Assembly (NCBI GenBank): GCA_964561095.1 | Contig: CAZLNV010000003.1 | Coordinates: 1-45,281 of the forward strand | DNA: 45,281 bases | Reading direction: 5' to 3' | Source: CAZLNV01 sp964561095 | Lineage (GTDB): Bacteria > Bacillota_I > Bacilli_A > RF39 > UBA660 | Shown here: positions 16,345-24,273 of the stretch, piece by piece | How positions within the stretch are numbered: the stretch's first letter is position 1 | How the letters are laid out: every line of letters starts with the position of its first letter | Translations under genes and position numbers: made by a program | The notes under the pieces: model-generated | Databases searched by the model: none | What the model was told of the DNA's origin: nothing | What the model saw: the letters and a program-made list of their open reading frames with translations, nothing else

Positions 16345-16769
16345 AAATCTAATTCATCTATTTCATCTATTACTTCTAGTTGACTCTCTACTATAGTTCT
16401 TAATCTTCTTTTAAATATTTTAACATTTCTTTTAAGTACTTCTACATCATCTTCAACTTTTTCAGCTTTCATTAAAGCATCATTAATTATTCTATTAGAA
16501 TTCCTTTTTGCTTCAATAATCATTGACTCTGATTCTTTCCTTGCAATAGATTTTATCTTTTCACAAGCATCTTCGGCAGTAAATATTGCTTTATTTAAAG
16601 TACTTTCTAATTTTTCATAATGTTCTAATTTTTCTTTAAGTTTTTCTTTTTCAGTTTCTGTTTGCTTACACCTATTAAGTAAAAGTTCATAATTCTTTAT
16701 TATTTCATTAATAGTATTATTTACTTCTACTTTGTCGTAGCCACGAAAAACTGTATTAAATTTTTTCAT
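16329..16769 (-). CDS. divIVA: DivIVA domain protein
   Basis: DivIVA proteins recognise negatively curved membrane at poles and septa and recruit partners. The 146-residue protein begins M-K-K-F-N-T-V-F-R-G-Y-D-K-V-E-V, which carries the family's N-terminal F-R-G-Y-D-x-x-E-V membrane-binding signature. It continues as coiled coil to the end. It is shorter than the roughly 160-residue Bacillus protein, and its N terminus lacks the usual short loop before F-x-x-x-x-R-G-Y, so it might be a GpsB-like paralogue. It lies 29 bases after sepF, in the order sepF-divIVA seen in the ylm region of many Gram-positives. The expected yggT/ylmH genes are missing between them. Confidence 0.85.
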   Translation of the reverse strand: MKKFNTVFRGYDKVEVNNTINEIIKNYELLLNRCKQTETEKEKLKEKLEHYEKLESTLNKAIFTAEDACEKIKSIARKESESMIIEAKRNSNRIINDALMKAEKVEDDVEVLKRNVKIFKRRLRTIVESQLEVIDEIDELDLNKYE

Positions 16770-16798
16770 AGAAACACCTCAATGTTTTCTTATTCTTT

Positions 16799-17194
16799 TT
16801 ACCAATCTATTTCATCTTGATCATTTTTTTTAGATTCTTCTTCTGTCATTTTACCTTGAACACTTACATTTTTAGGAGTACATAAATATATACCATTTCC
16901 TAATTTCTCCATACTTCCACCAATGGCGTATAATGTTCCAGTTAAAAAATCTAATATTCTTTTTGATTGTTCACTAGTTACTCTTTTAAAATTAACAACA
17001 ACTGCATTTCTACTCTTTAAGTGATCTGCGATTTGTTGACTTTCAGAATACGCTCTTGGTTCAACTAAAATCATACTATTCCCATTATCTGTAGACTTTT
17101 TTATACTGTCTTCACCTTTACCAACATAGTATTCTTCTTCAGTACTTTCTTCTTCCTCAGGATTAAATATTTTTTTCAATTTTCCTAATGACAT
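16799..17194 (-). CDS. sepF: Cell division protein SepF
   Basis: SepF anchors FtsZ filaments to the membrane and polymerises into rings at the septum. The start at ATG 17194 gives 131 residues. The upstream ATG at 17209 overlaps the GGAGGG ribosome binding site. The N terminus M-S-L-G-K-L-K-K-I-F is a short amphipathic membrane-binding helix. An acidic linker (E-E-E-E-S-T-E-E-E) follows. The SepF domain (about 40-115) contains M-I-L-V-E-P-R-A-Y, A-V-V-V-N-F-K-R-V and R-I-L-D-F-L-T-G-T-L-Y-A-I-G-G. It is followed by divIVA on the same strand; ftsZ and ftsA are in a separate cluster about 18 kb away. Confidence 0.94.
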   Translation of the reverse strand: MSLGKLKKIFNPEEEESTEEEYYVGKGEDSIKKSTDNGNSMILVEPRAYSESQQIADHLKSRNAVVVNFKRVTSEQSKRILDFLTGTLYAIGGSMEKLGNGIYLCTPKNVSVQGKMTEEESKKNDQDEIDW

Positions 17195-17277
17195 AGTTAT
17201 ACCCTCCATGTACTCTTATCATAATTTATTGTATCATAAAGCATAAATAAAAGTAAACATTTTTTAACTTTTAATCA

Positions 17278-18648
17278 TTAAAAATTAATTTTATCCAAAA
17301 TATAATCTTTTACTTCATCTACTTTTAATGTAATTTGTTTCATTGTATCTCTGTCTCTTATGGTTACAGTATTATTATTTAAAGTTTCATCATCAATAGT
17401 TATAGAATATGGTGTGCCAGTTACATCGCTTCTTCTATATCTTTTACCTATTGAACCAGCTTCATCATATGAACACATAAAATATTTACTAAACTCTTTA
17501 TATAATTTATTTGCTTTTTCACTATGATATTTCTTTATTAATGGCAATATAGAAGCTTTGTAAGGAGCCAAGAAAGGACTTAATTTTAAAACTTCTCTAA
17601 CATCTCCATCTTCTAATTCTTCTTTATTGTATGATTCAAATAAAATAGCCAATAAAGTTCTATCAAGTCCATAAGTAGATTCTATTATGTAAGGCATAAA
17701 CTTTTCATTTGTTTCTGGATCTGTATATTCCATATTTTGCCCTGAAAATTCACTATGTCTTGTTAAATCATAATTAGTTCTGTTATGAGTACCATTTATT
17801 TCTCCCCAGCCAAATGGAAACTTATATTCAATATCACAAGCGGCTTTAGCATAATGTGCTAGTTTTTCATGATCTCTAAATCTTAATCTTTCTTCCTTAA
17901 GTCCCAAATCCATATAAAATTTCTTACCATATTCTTTGAAATAATTATAAAGTTCAATATCACTTCCTTCTTTGCAAAAAGTTTGATATTCCATTTGCTC
18001 AAATTCAATGGTTCTAAATGTAAAATTACCAGGTGTTATTTCATTTCTAAAAGCTTTACCAATTTGTCCTATACTAAAAGGTAATTTGCATCTCATACTC
18101 CTTAATACATTTTGATAATTAACATATTCTCCCTGAGCATTTTCTGGTCTTAAATACACTATTGATTTGCTGTCTGCAGTAACTCCCCTATAAGTCTCAA
18201 ACATTAAATTAAATTGTCTTAAATCAGTAAAGTTACTTTTACCACATTTAGGGCAAGGGATTTTGTGCTCTTTTATATAATTAATCATTTGTTCACTACT
18301 CATAGAATCTGGGTGTGCTTCGCTATCAAAACTTTCTATTAAGTTATCAGCTCTATGCCTTGTTTTGCATTCTTTACAATCAATTAGTGGATCTGAAAAG
18401 CTGCTTACATGCCCGGATGCTTCCCAAACTCTAGGGTGCATTAAAATATCAGCATCAACCTCATATGCATTTTTTCTTTCTTGAATAAATCTTTTTCTCC
18501 AAGCATCTTTTATATTATTTTTAAGTCTGCTTCCTAAAGGCCCATAATCCCATGTATTAGCAAGTCCGCCGTATATCTCACTTCCTTGATAAATAAATCC
18601 ATATTGTTTACATAGATTCACCATATCTTCCATATTCATATCTTTCAT
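17278..18648 (-). CDS. glyQS: Glycyl-tRNA synthetase, single-chain (dimeric) type
   Basis: This class II synthetase charges tRNA-Gly. It is the alpha-2 form found in Bacilli relatives, archaea and eukaryotes rather than the GlyQ/GlyS tetramer. Start candidates are GTG 18657, ATG 18648 and ATG 18639; 18648 is used here, just after GAGGA. The N-terminal catalytic core begins with L-C-K-Q-Y-G-F. It contains G-G-L-A-N-T-W-D-Y-G-P-L-G and motif 2-like F-R-N-E-I-T-P. Two Cys pairs (C-K-E-C and C-P-K-C, near residues 91-94 and 132-135) could bind zinc. The C-terminal anticodon-binding domain starts near 360. No T-box leader is visible in the short 26-base space upstream. Confidence 0.95.
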   Translation of the reverse strand: MKDMNMEDMVNLCKQYGFIYQGSEIYGGLANTWDYGPLGSRLKNNIKDAWRKRFIQERKNAYEVDADILMHPRVWEASGHVSSFSDPLIDCKECKTRHRADNLIESFDSEAHPDSMSSEQMINYIKEHKIPCPKCGKSNFTDLRQFNLMFETYRGVTADSKSIVYLRPENAQGEYVNYQNVLRSMRCKLPFSIGQIGKAFRNEITPGNFTFRTIEFEQMEYQTFCKEGSDIELYNYFKEYGKKFYMDLGLKEERLRFRDHEKLAHYAKAACDIEYKFPFGWGEINGTHNRTNYDLTRHSEFSGQNMEYTDPETNEKFMPYIIESTYGLDRTLLAILFESYNKEELEDGDVREVLKLSPFLAPYKASILPLIKKYHSEKANKLYKEFSKYFMCSYDEAGSIGKRYRRSDVTGTPYSITIDDETLNNNTVTIRDRDTMKQITLKVDEVKDYILDKINF

Positions 18649-18683
18649 ATTCCTCACATCCTATACAAATTTTACCACAAAAC

Positions 18684-19526
18684 TCATGAAATTATAATTG
18701 ATTTTATATTTTCATTAATAATGCCTTTATAATTGCTTATTTTTTCATCGTTATATGTAATAACACTTACGTTCTCACTTTTAATATTTAAACTATTTAA
18801 TATCTCACTAACCAAAATATAATTTTTTGTTTTTATTACTCTAATTTCTTTATTATTAAATATTGTTACAAATTTTTCACTTAAAAATTTATTAAATTTT
18901 AAAGCGTTATATATTCTTAATACTTCATAACCAGTATAATTTACACACAAATCATTCTTTTTAACTCTATTAATAAATTTTATATTTGGATATATCCCAA
19001 AATATCTATTAAATACTTCTTCACTTATATTATCGTTGATTGCTATATAAGCTTTATCTAAACTATATATTGTCATAAGAGCATCAATAGTTTCTAATAA
19101 TTCATAATGATATTCAAGTGACAATATTCTATTTTCTAAATGATTGTTTTTGATTAGCAAATCAATCATTAAATATTTTTTACCATTATATTTGCCTGGT
19201 ATATTAAAATTATCTAATATTTCATTTGCCTCTTTCCTTTTATATATATCAAATCGTTCTTTCCCACCAACTATTTTAAAAGGTTTATCTTTGTAATCAT
19301 TTTCTATTACTAAAGCGTTAATCATCTTATTATCACTCTCAACTTTACTTGTACCCCTAATAAGACCAGATGCAGTTGAAAATATATTAACCTCTGTATT
19401 TAACTTCCCAAGTATTTCCCCATAATATACTATATTACTTTTTCTAAGATTTAATTTTTCTATACTATCATATGGTATATAAATATTTGAAGGAGTATAA
19501 AATGTTAAATAATTTTTTTGTTCCAT
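18684..19526 (-). CDS. Divergent RnfC-like protein lacking iron-sulfur motifs
   Basis: The 280-residue protein has no signal peptide or membrane helix. Its layout resembles the RnfC/RsxC subunit of the Rnf electron-transport complex. An N-terminal barrel-sandwich-like region (about 10-80) contains I-P-Y-D...V-Y-Y-G-E-I-L-G-K and S-T-A-S-G-L-I-R-G, and ends in V-I-E-N-D-Y-K-D. A central region includes E-T-I-D-A-L-M...D-K-A-Y-I-A-I-N-D-N (about 135-165). A C-terminal region Y-E-V-L-R-I-Y-N-A-L-K-F...V-T-I-F-N is followed by an SLBB-like end. RnfC's glycine-rich G-G-A-G-F-P loop is absent and there is one Cys in the whole protein, so no 4Fe-4S cluster can form. No other rnf gene is present. The assignment is by visual motif matching; a true homologue would be a non-redox derivative. 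Confidence 0.5.
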   Translation of the reverse strand: MEQKNYLTFYTPSNIYIPYDSIEKLNLRKSNIVYYGEILGKLNTEVNIFSTASGLIRGTSKVESDNKMINALVIENDYKDKPFKIVGGKERFDIYKRKEANEILDNFNIPGKYNGKKYLMIDLLIKNNHLENRILSLEYHYELLETIDALMTIYSLDKAYIAINDNISEEVFNRYFGIYPNIKFINRVKKNDLCVNYTGYEVLRIYNALKFNKFLSEKFVTIFNNKEIRVIKTKNYILVSEILNSLNIKSENVSVITYNDEKISNYKGIINENIKSIIIS

Positions 19527-19621
19527 ATAAATACCTCTATATTCATTATAAATTAAAAAATGCTTTTTTTAAATGCTTTTTTATTAATCAAGATGAATTT
19601 TCCAAATATGAAAATTTAATA

Positions 19622-21379
19622 TCATCTATTATTATCAATTATTCTTTTTAAATCAATCACAACTTTTTTAGGAAGAACTTTTTCTAATTCTTCAGCGCTA
19701 GCTTCTTTTATTTTGCTCAAACTTCCAAATATTTTTATTAATTCTTTTTTTCGCACATTTCCTATTCCCGGAATTTCATCTAAAATGCTTGAAAGAGTTC
19801 CTTTGCTTCTTATAGTCTTATGATAACTTATTGTAAATCTATGAATTTCATCTCCTATTCTTGATAAAAGATAAAATGCATTGGATTTTTTATCAATACT
19901 CACTTCTTTCATAGTATCACCGTCAATTAATTCATTTGCCTGATGTTTAGTATTCTTTTTTAAACCACATACCTTTATATAAATATTTAAACTTTTTAAA
20001 GTTTCTTTGCATGCGTTTATCTGATTAATTCCACCATCCACTATTATTAAATCTGGAATTCTTAATTTATCTTTTAATACTTTAAAATATCTTCTATATA
20101 TAACTTCTTTTATTGCTCCAACATCATCATTTTTATCAACCGATATTTTATATTTTCTATAATCATTTTTTGAAGGAATTCCATCAATAAATACTACCAT
20201 TCCCGAAACAGTATAACTACCAAATAAATTCGAATTATCAAATGCTTCGATTACTGATAGTTCCTCTAATCCTAAGATTCGTTTTAACTCCTCATTAGCA
20301 GTTTTAGTTCTTTCTACATCTTTATATATTTTTTCAATATCATTATAAAGAGATATCTTTGCATTTTCTCCGGCTAAAAGGAACAGTTTTTTCTTAATTC
20401 CTTTAGATACAGTATTAACTTTTATATTAAGAACATCTGACAAAACTTTAATATCTATATTATTTGGCGCTATTATTTCTTTTGGTAATAAATTATGCTT
20501 TGAATAAAAATCCACAATAAATGATTCCATTTCATCCTTAATTTCACTTATTATTGGTTTTATCGAAGAAGAGGATCCGATAAGTTTACCATTTCTTAAA
20601 AAGAAGATAGATATACTTATGTAACCTTTATCAACATAATAGTTAAATATATCTCTATTTATACCATCATTTAATTCAACTTTTTGTTTGTTATGAAGTA
20701 TACTAAAATATTCAAGTTCATTCTTTAATGATAGTGCGACTTCATAATTAAGAGCATCAGAATTTATTTGAATTTTTTCTTTAATTTTACGAACTAGTAT
20801 TTCATCATTACCATTTAGAATACTAATAATTTCTTTTATCATATCAGAAGTGTCTATGTTTTTATTAATGCAATACCCTAAACATTCATTTATATGATAA
20901 TATAGGCATTCTTTTTTAGGCATATTATTGCACTTTTTCAAAGGATATAATCTGTTTATTAAATTAACTATTCTCCTAGTAGCATACACATTAGGATAAG
21001 GGCCAAATAAATTTCTATGTTTCTTTTTTATATTAATTTCACGTTTTATAATTAGCCTAGGATACTTTTCGTTAGTAAGTTCAATATAAGGATAACTTTT
21101 ATCATCCTTAAGTAATATATTGTACTTTGGATTGTATTTTTTAATTAGATTTAACTCAAGTATAAAAGCTTCTTGTTCAGTATTGGTGACAATGTATTCA
21201 AAAGAAGATATTTCACTAACTAATATTTTTGTCTTACCTGTTACTCTACCATTAAAATAACTTTTTAATCTATTAAATAGTATTTTAGCTTTGCCTACAT
21301 AAATGACACAGCCATAAACATCTTTCATTAAGTAGCATCCACTTTTTTTAGGTACCAGTGATAGTTCTTCCTTAAACAT
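19622..21379 (-). CDS. uvrC: UvrABC excinuclease subunit C
   Basis: UvrC makes both incisions in nucleotide excision repair after UvrA/UvrB damage recognition. The start at ATG 21379 (585 residues) has AAGGAG 8 bases upstream; the in-frame GTG at 21388 overlaps that site. The N-terminal GIY-YIG nuclease runs through G-C-Y-L-M-K-D...V-I-Y-V-G-K-A-K. A UVR interaction motif lies near 195-230. The RNase H-like nuclease carries E-A-F-D-N-S-N and D-L-I-I-V-D-G-G. The C-terminal helix-hairpin-helix pair includes E-I-P-G-I-G-N-V-R-K-K. All catalytic regions appear intact, and the length is normal for Firmicutes. It is divergently transcribed from the HD-domain gene. Confidence 0.96.
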   Translation of the reverse strand: MFKEELSLVPKKSGCYLMKDVYGCVIYVGKAKILFNRLKSYFNGRVTGKTKILVSEISSFEYIVTNTEQEAFILELNLIKKYNPKYNILLKDDKSYPYIELTNEKYPRLIIKREINIKKKHRNLFGPYPNVYATRRIVNLINRLYPLKKCNNMPKKECLYYHINECLGYCINKNIDTSDMIKEIISILNGNDEILVRKIKEKIQINSDALNYEVALSLKNELEYFSILHNKQKVELNDGINRDIFNYYVDKGYISISIFFLRNGKLIGSSSSIKPIISEIKDEMESFIVDFYSKHNLLPKEIIAPNNIDIKVLSDVLNIKVNTVSKGIKKKLFLLAGENAKISLYNDIEKIYKDVERTKTANEELKRILGLEELSVIEAFDNSNLFGSYTVSGMVVFIDGIPSKNDYRKYKISVDKNDDVGAIKEVIYRRYFKVLKDKLRIPDLIIVDGGINQINACKETLKSLNIYIKVCGLKKNTKHQANELIDGDTMKEVSIDKKSNAFYLLSRIGDEIHRFTISYHKTIRSKGTLSSILDEIPGIGNVRKKELIKIFGSLSKIKEASAEELEKVLPKKVVIDLKRIIDNNR

Positions 21380-21415
21380 AAACGTCACTCCTTAAGATTA
21401 TTATACACTAAATAC

Positions 21416-21445
21416 TTGTAAAAATTTAAATAAATCTTTATAATA
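21416..21445 (+). promoter_or_regulatory. Promoter of the HD-domain gene
   Basis: TTGTAA (21416-21421) and TATAAT (21440-21445) are spaced by 18 bases, just before the AAGGAG site of the gene at 21464. The divergent uvrC promoter probably uses the TATAAT at 21403-21398 on the other strand. Confidence 0.55.
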
Positions 21446-21463
21446 AATAACCAAGGAGATTTT

Positions 21464-22120
21464 ATGAATAGCGTTGATGAATCTTTAAGAGAATATATGG
21501 AGAATAATATATTTAAAGAATATGGCAAAAATGATGAGGGTCATCAAATAAAGCATATCAAAGAAGTAATTGATAGAAGTTTTGAATTATCACCTAAAAA
21601 TCTAAATCCCAATATAATTTATACAGTCGCAACCTTTCATGATATAGGTAGTTATATAGATAGAAAAAATCATGAAATTGAAAGTGCTAAAATAATGATG
21701 GCAGATGAATTTTTAAAAAGATTCTTTGATGCCCATGAATTATTGATTATTAAAGAAGCCATTGAAGATCATAGAGCGTCTTTGAATAGAATGCCTAGAA
21801 GTGTTTATGGCAGACTAATTAGTTCAGCAGATAGATCAACAGATTTAAATGATTTTATTCTTAGGGCTTATAAAGCTGTTGTTAAAAATAAATGTTTAGT
21901 TAATAATGGGACTCCAAGCAATAGAGAATTTACTCATGAAGAAATTATTGAAGCAGTTTATAATCATTTAGTTGAAAAATTTGGTCAAGACGGATATGCT
22001 AAAATGTATTTTATAGATAAAAAATATGAGGATTTTATAGATGACGCAAACTACTTAATAAACAATAAAGATGAATTTTATAAAAGAGAACAAGAAATAT
22101 TTTCAAAGTGCTTAAATTAA
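21464..22120 (+). CDS. HD-domain phosphohydrolase
   Basis: The predicted protein is a 218-residue soluble metal-dependent phosphohydrolase of the HD superfamily. The metal-binding set is visible as His31 (I-K-H-I-K-E-V), the His59-Asp60 doublet (T-F-H-D-I-G), His103 (E-D-H-R-A-S) and Asp123 (S-A-D-R-S). Family members hydrolyse nucleotides or related phosphoesters, but the substrate here cannot be assigned. The ribosome binding site AAGGAG lies 5 bases before ATG. It is the first of a short run of plus-strand genes and is not obviously in an operon with the next gene, which has its own promoter. Confidence 0.85.
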   Translation: MNSVDESLREYMENNIFKEYGKNDEGHQIKHIKEVIDRSFELSPKNLNPNIIYTVATFHDIGSYIDRKNHEIESAKIMMADEFLKRFFDAHELLIIKEAIEDHRASLNRMPRSVYGRLISSADRSTDLNDFILRAYKAVVKNKCLVNNGTPSNREFTHEEIIEAVYNHLVEKFGQDGYAKMYFIDKKYEDFIDDANYLINNKDEFYKREQEIFSKCLN

Positions 22121-22152
22121 ATTATAGATTTGTATTAATATTAAAAATTTTA

Positions 22153-22158
22153 TATAAT
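22153..22158 (+). promoter_or_regulatory. -10 element of the yigZ-like gene, predicting a leaderless mRNA
   Basis: TATAAT ends 6 bases before ATG 22165, and no ribosome binding site is present. Confidence 0.5.
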
Positions 22159-22164
22159 TAATTC

Positions 22165-22509
22165 ATGAAAGAAATAAATAAAAGTTTTGTAGAAAATAAA
22201 AAATCCAAGTTTTATGGTTATCTATACGAAATAAATGAAATTAATGAAGTAGAAAGTATTTTGGATTCTTTGAAAAAAGAACATAAAAAAGCCAAACATA
22301 TTGTATATGCTTATAAAGTTAATAATATTGAAAAAAAATATGAAGATAAAGAACCTAGTGGTAGTGCCGGTGCTCCTTTACTTGATTTTATCAATTTAAA
22401 AAAACTAGATAATACTCTAATAATAGTTGTAAGATATTTTGGAGGGACTCTTTTAGGAAGAGGACTTCTCACAAGAAGTTATAGAGAAACTGCAAATAAA
22501 CTTTTCTAG
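22165..22509 (+). CDS. IMPACT/YigZ family protein, N-terminal domain only
   Basis: The 114-residue protein corresponds to the N-terminal UPF0029 domain of the YigZ/IMPACT family. It has the signature K-H-I-V-Y-A-Y, E-P-S-G-S-A-G-A-P-L-L, and I-I-V-V-R-Y-F-G-G-T-L-L-G-R-G-L-L-T-R-S-Y near the end. Typical bacterial YigZ has about 200 residues with an additional C-terminal domain. Here the frame stops right after domain 1, and the next 90 bases in any frame do not encode the missing part, so it is a genuine one-domain form rather than a simple frameshift. The family is implicated in regulating translation and stress responses; the molecular role in bacteria is unclear. There is no ribosome binding site, and TATAAT lies 6 bases before ATG. 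Confidence 0.85.
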   Translation: MKEINKSFVENKKSKFYGYLYEINEINEVESILDSLKKEHKKAKHIVYAYKVNNIEKKYEDKEPSGSAGAPLLDFINLKKLDNTLIIVVRYFGGTLLGRGLLTRSYRETANKLF

Positions 22510-22520
22510 TATAAAGAGTA

Positions 22521-22615
22521 AAATTATTTACATAATATATAATGAGCCATCATTAATAAGAGATTTCATATCACACTTTTAATGGATTCATGGCTCTTTT
22601 TTATGTAAATAATTT
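22521..22615. repeat. Nested inverted repeat between convergent genes
   Basis: Outer arms of 15 bp are a perfect match (22521-22535 with 22601-22615). A 7-bp pair (22544-22550 with 22590-22596) and a 6-bp pair (22551-22556 with 22579-22584) lie inside. The right outer arm includes the stop codon of the minus-strand gene. On the plus strand the inner stem GAGCCAT/ATGGCTC is followed by six T, so it should terminate the yigZ-like transcript. Confidence 0.75.
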
Positions 22616-22930
22616 GCCAATTAATTTAAATGTCTTCATTATTCCTTCACTCATTACACTCTCAAAAAAACTACTTGTTTTATTTCCTAGTTTACTAGCC
22701 ACATTAGAATAATCTTTTACTGTTTCCAAATAGTTTTCTACATTAATATTTTTACCTTCTTCTATATCTTTTTCAAATTTTGTCATTGCTTCTTCTGTTA
22801 TTATCATTTTATTATATTGACTATATTGATATGCACCACTAACACCAGTAAAATATAAACATATAAAAATTAGAAAGAATATTCCCATAATAATAGGAAA
22901 AAAATTTTTATTTTTTTTTATATCATTCAT
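22601..22930 (-). CDS. Small membrane protein in operon with spoIIP
   Basis: The 109-residue protein has one transmembrane helix (about 11-32) and a hydrophilic extracytoplasmic tail of about 75 residues containing a T-E-E-A-M-T-K-F-E-K-D-I-E-E-G-K-N-I stretch. It overlaps the end of spoIIP by 8 bases (ATGAATGA) with GGAG upstream, so the two are translationally coupled. In Bacillus subtilis the gene after spoIIP is yqxA, which also encodes a small membrane protein. This position and topology suggest a counterpart, but clear sequence identity cannot be shown by eye. A sporulation role is therefore inferred from position. Confidence 0.75.
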   Translation of the reverse strand: MNDIKKNKNFFPIIMGIFFLIFICLYFTGVSGAYQYSQYNKMIITEEAMTKFEKDIEEGKNINVENYLETVKDYSNVASKLGNKTSSFFESVMSEGIMKTFKLIGKLFT

Positions 22931-23888
22931 TTTTATTCTCCTTTATATACTCACTTATAATTTCAGATATCAAGTCCATTGAATTATTTACTTCTTCAAT
23001 AGTATTATCTACTCCCCCTACTTCTAATAAAATTGCGTTTCTACATAGATCTTGATTATATATACCATTTACTCCTTTTCCTGTTTTTTTACTTATTCCT
23101 CTAGTAAATCCAGAATATTTTTTATTAAATCTATTATTAAGATCAGTAGCAAAATCCAAATTAGATTTGTAATTTGTATGATCAAGGCCTACAACAAACA
23201 ATATTCGAGCATATTTTTTATTATTTAAAGTATAAATTGTTTTATCATACGCTGCTGAATCTCTGTGTATATCTATTATGTATCGAATAGTTGGTTCTTC
23301 TTTTAACATATATTTTGCAAAATATCTACTAGCAACATAACTTTTATTATATTTTAAATTATTGTTATTTAAATATTTTTTTATATTATTAGTTTCTACT
23401 ATAGAGGGTATTCCTGAGTTAATAAGTTTTTCTTTTAAAATATAACTCGCTATTAAAACATTTGGCTTAATACTGTAGTCATACAATACTTTTATGTTAT
23501 ATTCTTCCAATTGATGAGTATTATAAATATATACAATTGGTTTTTTTATCACTTGCGTACTAGGTTCTTCTACAAATTCACTTTTTGAACTATTGTAATC
23601 AAAATAATCATCACTAATTGTTACTATATCGTCTTTAGCAATTATTTTATTAAAAGATGCATAAAGCAAATTTTCCGGTGTAGTTATATTTATATCTAAC
23701 GTTTTAGTTAGAAAACTATTTTTATTAATAATTTCTTCTAAAAACGAATTAAGAAATATATCTTTTAAATTTATTGTTGCTCCATTAAAAAGAATTCCTA
23801 CCATGAAATAAAAAGTAGTTATTATTACTATTAAAATAAATATACTTTTAAAATTAATTATTTTTCTACTTTTAAATCTTTTTCTCAT
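22923..23888 (-). CDS. spoIIP: Stage II sporulation protein P, peptidoglycan hydrolase
   Basis: SpoIIP is the amidase/endopeptidase that, with SpoIID and SpoIIM, thins septal peptidoglycan and drives engulfment of the forespore. The 321-residue protein has an N-terminal anchor (about 16-36), a linker, and a C-terminal amidase domain. That domain starts with V-Y-I-Y-N-T-H (His125) and continues with I-I-D-I-H-R-D (His208) and I-L-L-E-V-G-G (Glu289), the expected zinc and catalytic residues. It ends in TGA. It is divergent from rpsT, and proximity of spoIIP to rpsT is also seen in Bacillus. No ribosome binding site is present and TATAAT ends 6 bases before ATG. A partial match to a sigma-E -10 (CATACTTT) lies slightly upstream. 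Confidence 0.92.
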   Translation of the reverse strand: MRKRFKSRKIINFKSIFILIVIITTFYFMVGILFNGATINLKDIFLNSFLEEIINKNSFLTKTLDINITTPENLLYASFNKIIAKDDIVTISDDYFDYNSSKSEFVEEPSTQVIKKPIVYIYNTHQLEEYNIKVLYDYSIKPNVLIASYILKEKLINSGIPSIVETNNIKKYLNNNNLKYNKSYVASRYFAKYMLKEEPTIRYIIDIHRDSAAYDKTIYTLNNKKYARILFVVGLDHTNYKSNLDFATDLNNRFNKKYSGFTRGISKKTGKGVNGIYNQDLCRNAILLEVGGVDNTIEEVNNSMDLISEIISEYIKENKNE

Positions 23889-23894
23889 AAAATA

Positions 23895-23900
23895 ATTATA
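23895..23900 (-). promoter_or_regulatory. -10 element of spoIIP, predicting a leaderless mRNA
   Basis: TATAAT on the minus strand ends 6 bases before ATG 23888. CATACTTT a few bases upstream resembles the sigma-E -10 consensus and is an alternative promoter; the sequence does not decide between them. Confidence 0.4.
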
Positions 23901-23960
23901 TTTAATAAAGTATGAAAAAATTGTTGAAATAATGTTAAATTATTAAATTTTTCTCATTTA

Positions 23961-23989
23961 TTGATTTTGACTAACATTTATGTTATTAT
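23961..23989 (+). promoter_or_regulatory. Promoter of rpsT
   Basis: TTGATT (23961-23966), a 17-base spacer and TATTAT (23984-23989), with TG at the extended -10 position, give a 5' UTR of about 20 bases that contains AAGGAGGTG. Confidence 0.65.
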
Positions 23990-24015
23990 TTTATTAGATT
24001 CGAAGGAGGTGGATT

Positions 24016-24273
24016 ATGCCTAACATTAAAAGTGCTAAGAAAAGAGTAATAAGAACTAAAAAAAATAATATTTTAAATAGTGATGTAAAATCTAGCATGA
24101 AGACTGCTGTTAAAAAAGTAGAAAAAGCTATTGAAAACAAAGAAAAAGATGTTGATACTTACATGAAAAATGCTTTTGCAAAAATTGATAAATGCTTAAA
24201 AGCCAATATAATTAAAACTAACACAGCAGCTAGATATAAAAGTCGTTTATCAAAATTGAGAAATAACAAATAA
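24016..24273 (+). CDS. rpsT: 30S ribosomal protein S20
   Basis: The product is an 85-residue, Lys-rich primary binder of 16S rRNA. The start M-P-N-I-K-S-A-K-K-R-V is the family signature. The central S-S-M-K-T-A-V-K-K-V-E-K-A-I and the C-terminal I-I-K-T-N-T-A-A-R-Y-K-S-R-L fit the long helical hairpin of S20. The ribosome binding site AAGGAGGTG is strong. The gene is monocistronic, with its stop codon inside a strong terminator at 24272-24295. Confidence 0.97.
   Translation: MPNIKSAKKRVIRTKKNNILNSDVKSSMKTAVKKVEKAIENKEKDVDTYMKNAFAKIDKCLKANIIKTNTAARYKSRLSKLRNNK

Noticed and set aside
18649..18683. T-box riboswitch in front of glyQS
   Set aside because: Only about 26-35 bases separate glyQS from the RnfC-like gene upstream, and no AGGGTGGNACCGCG-type T-box sequence or specifier stem is present.
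19556..19585. Terminator after the RnfC-like gene / before it at the AAATGCTTTTTT pair
   Set aside because: The two copies are direct, not inverted, repeats, so no hairpin forms.
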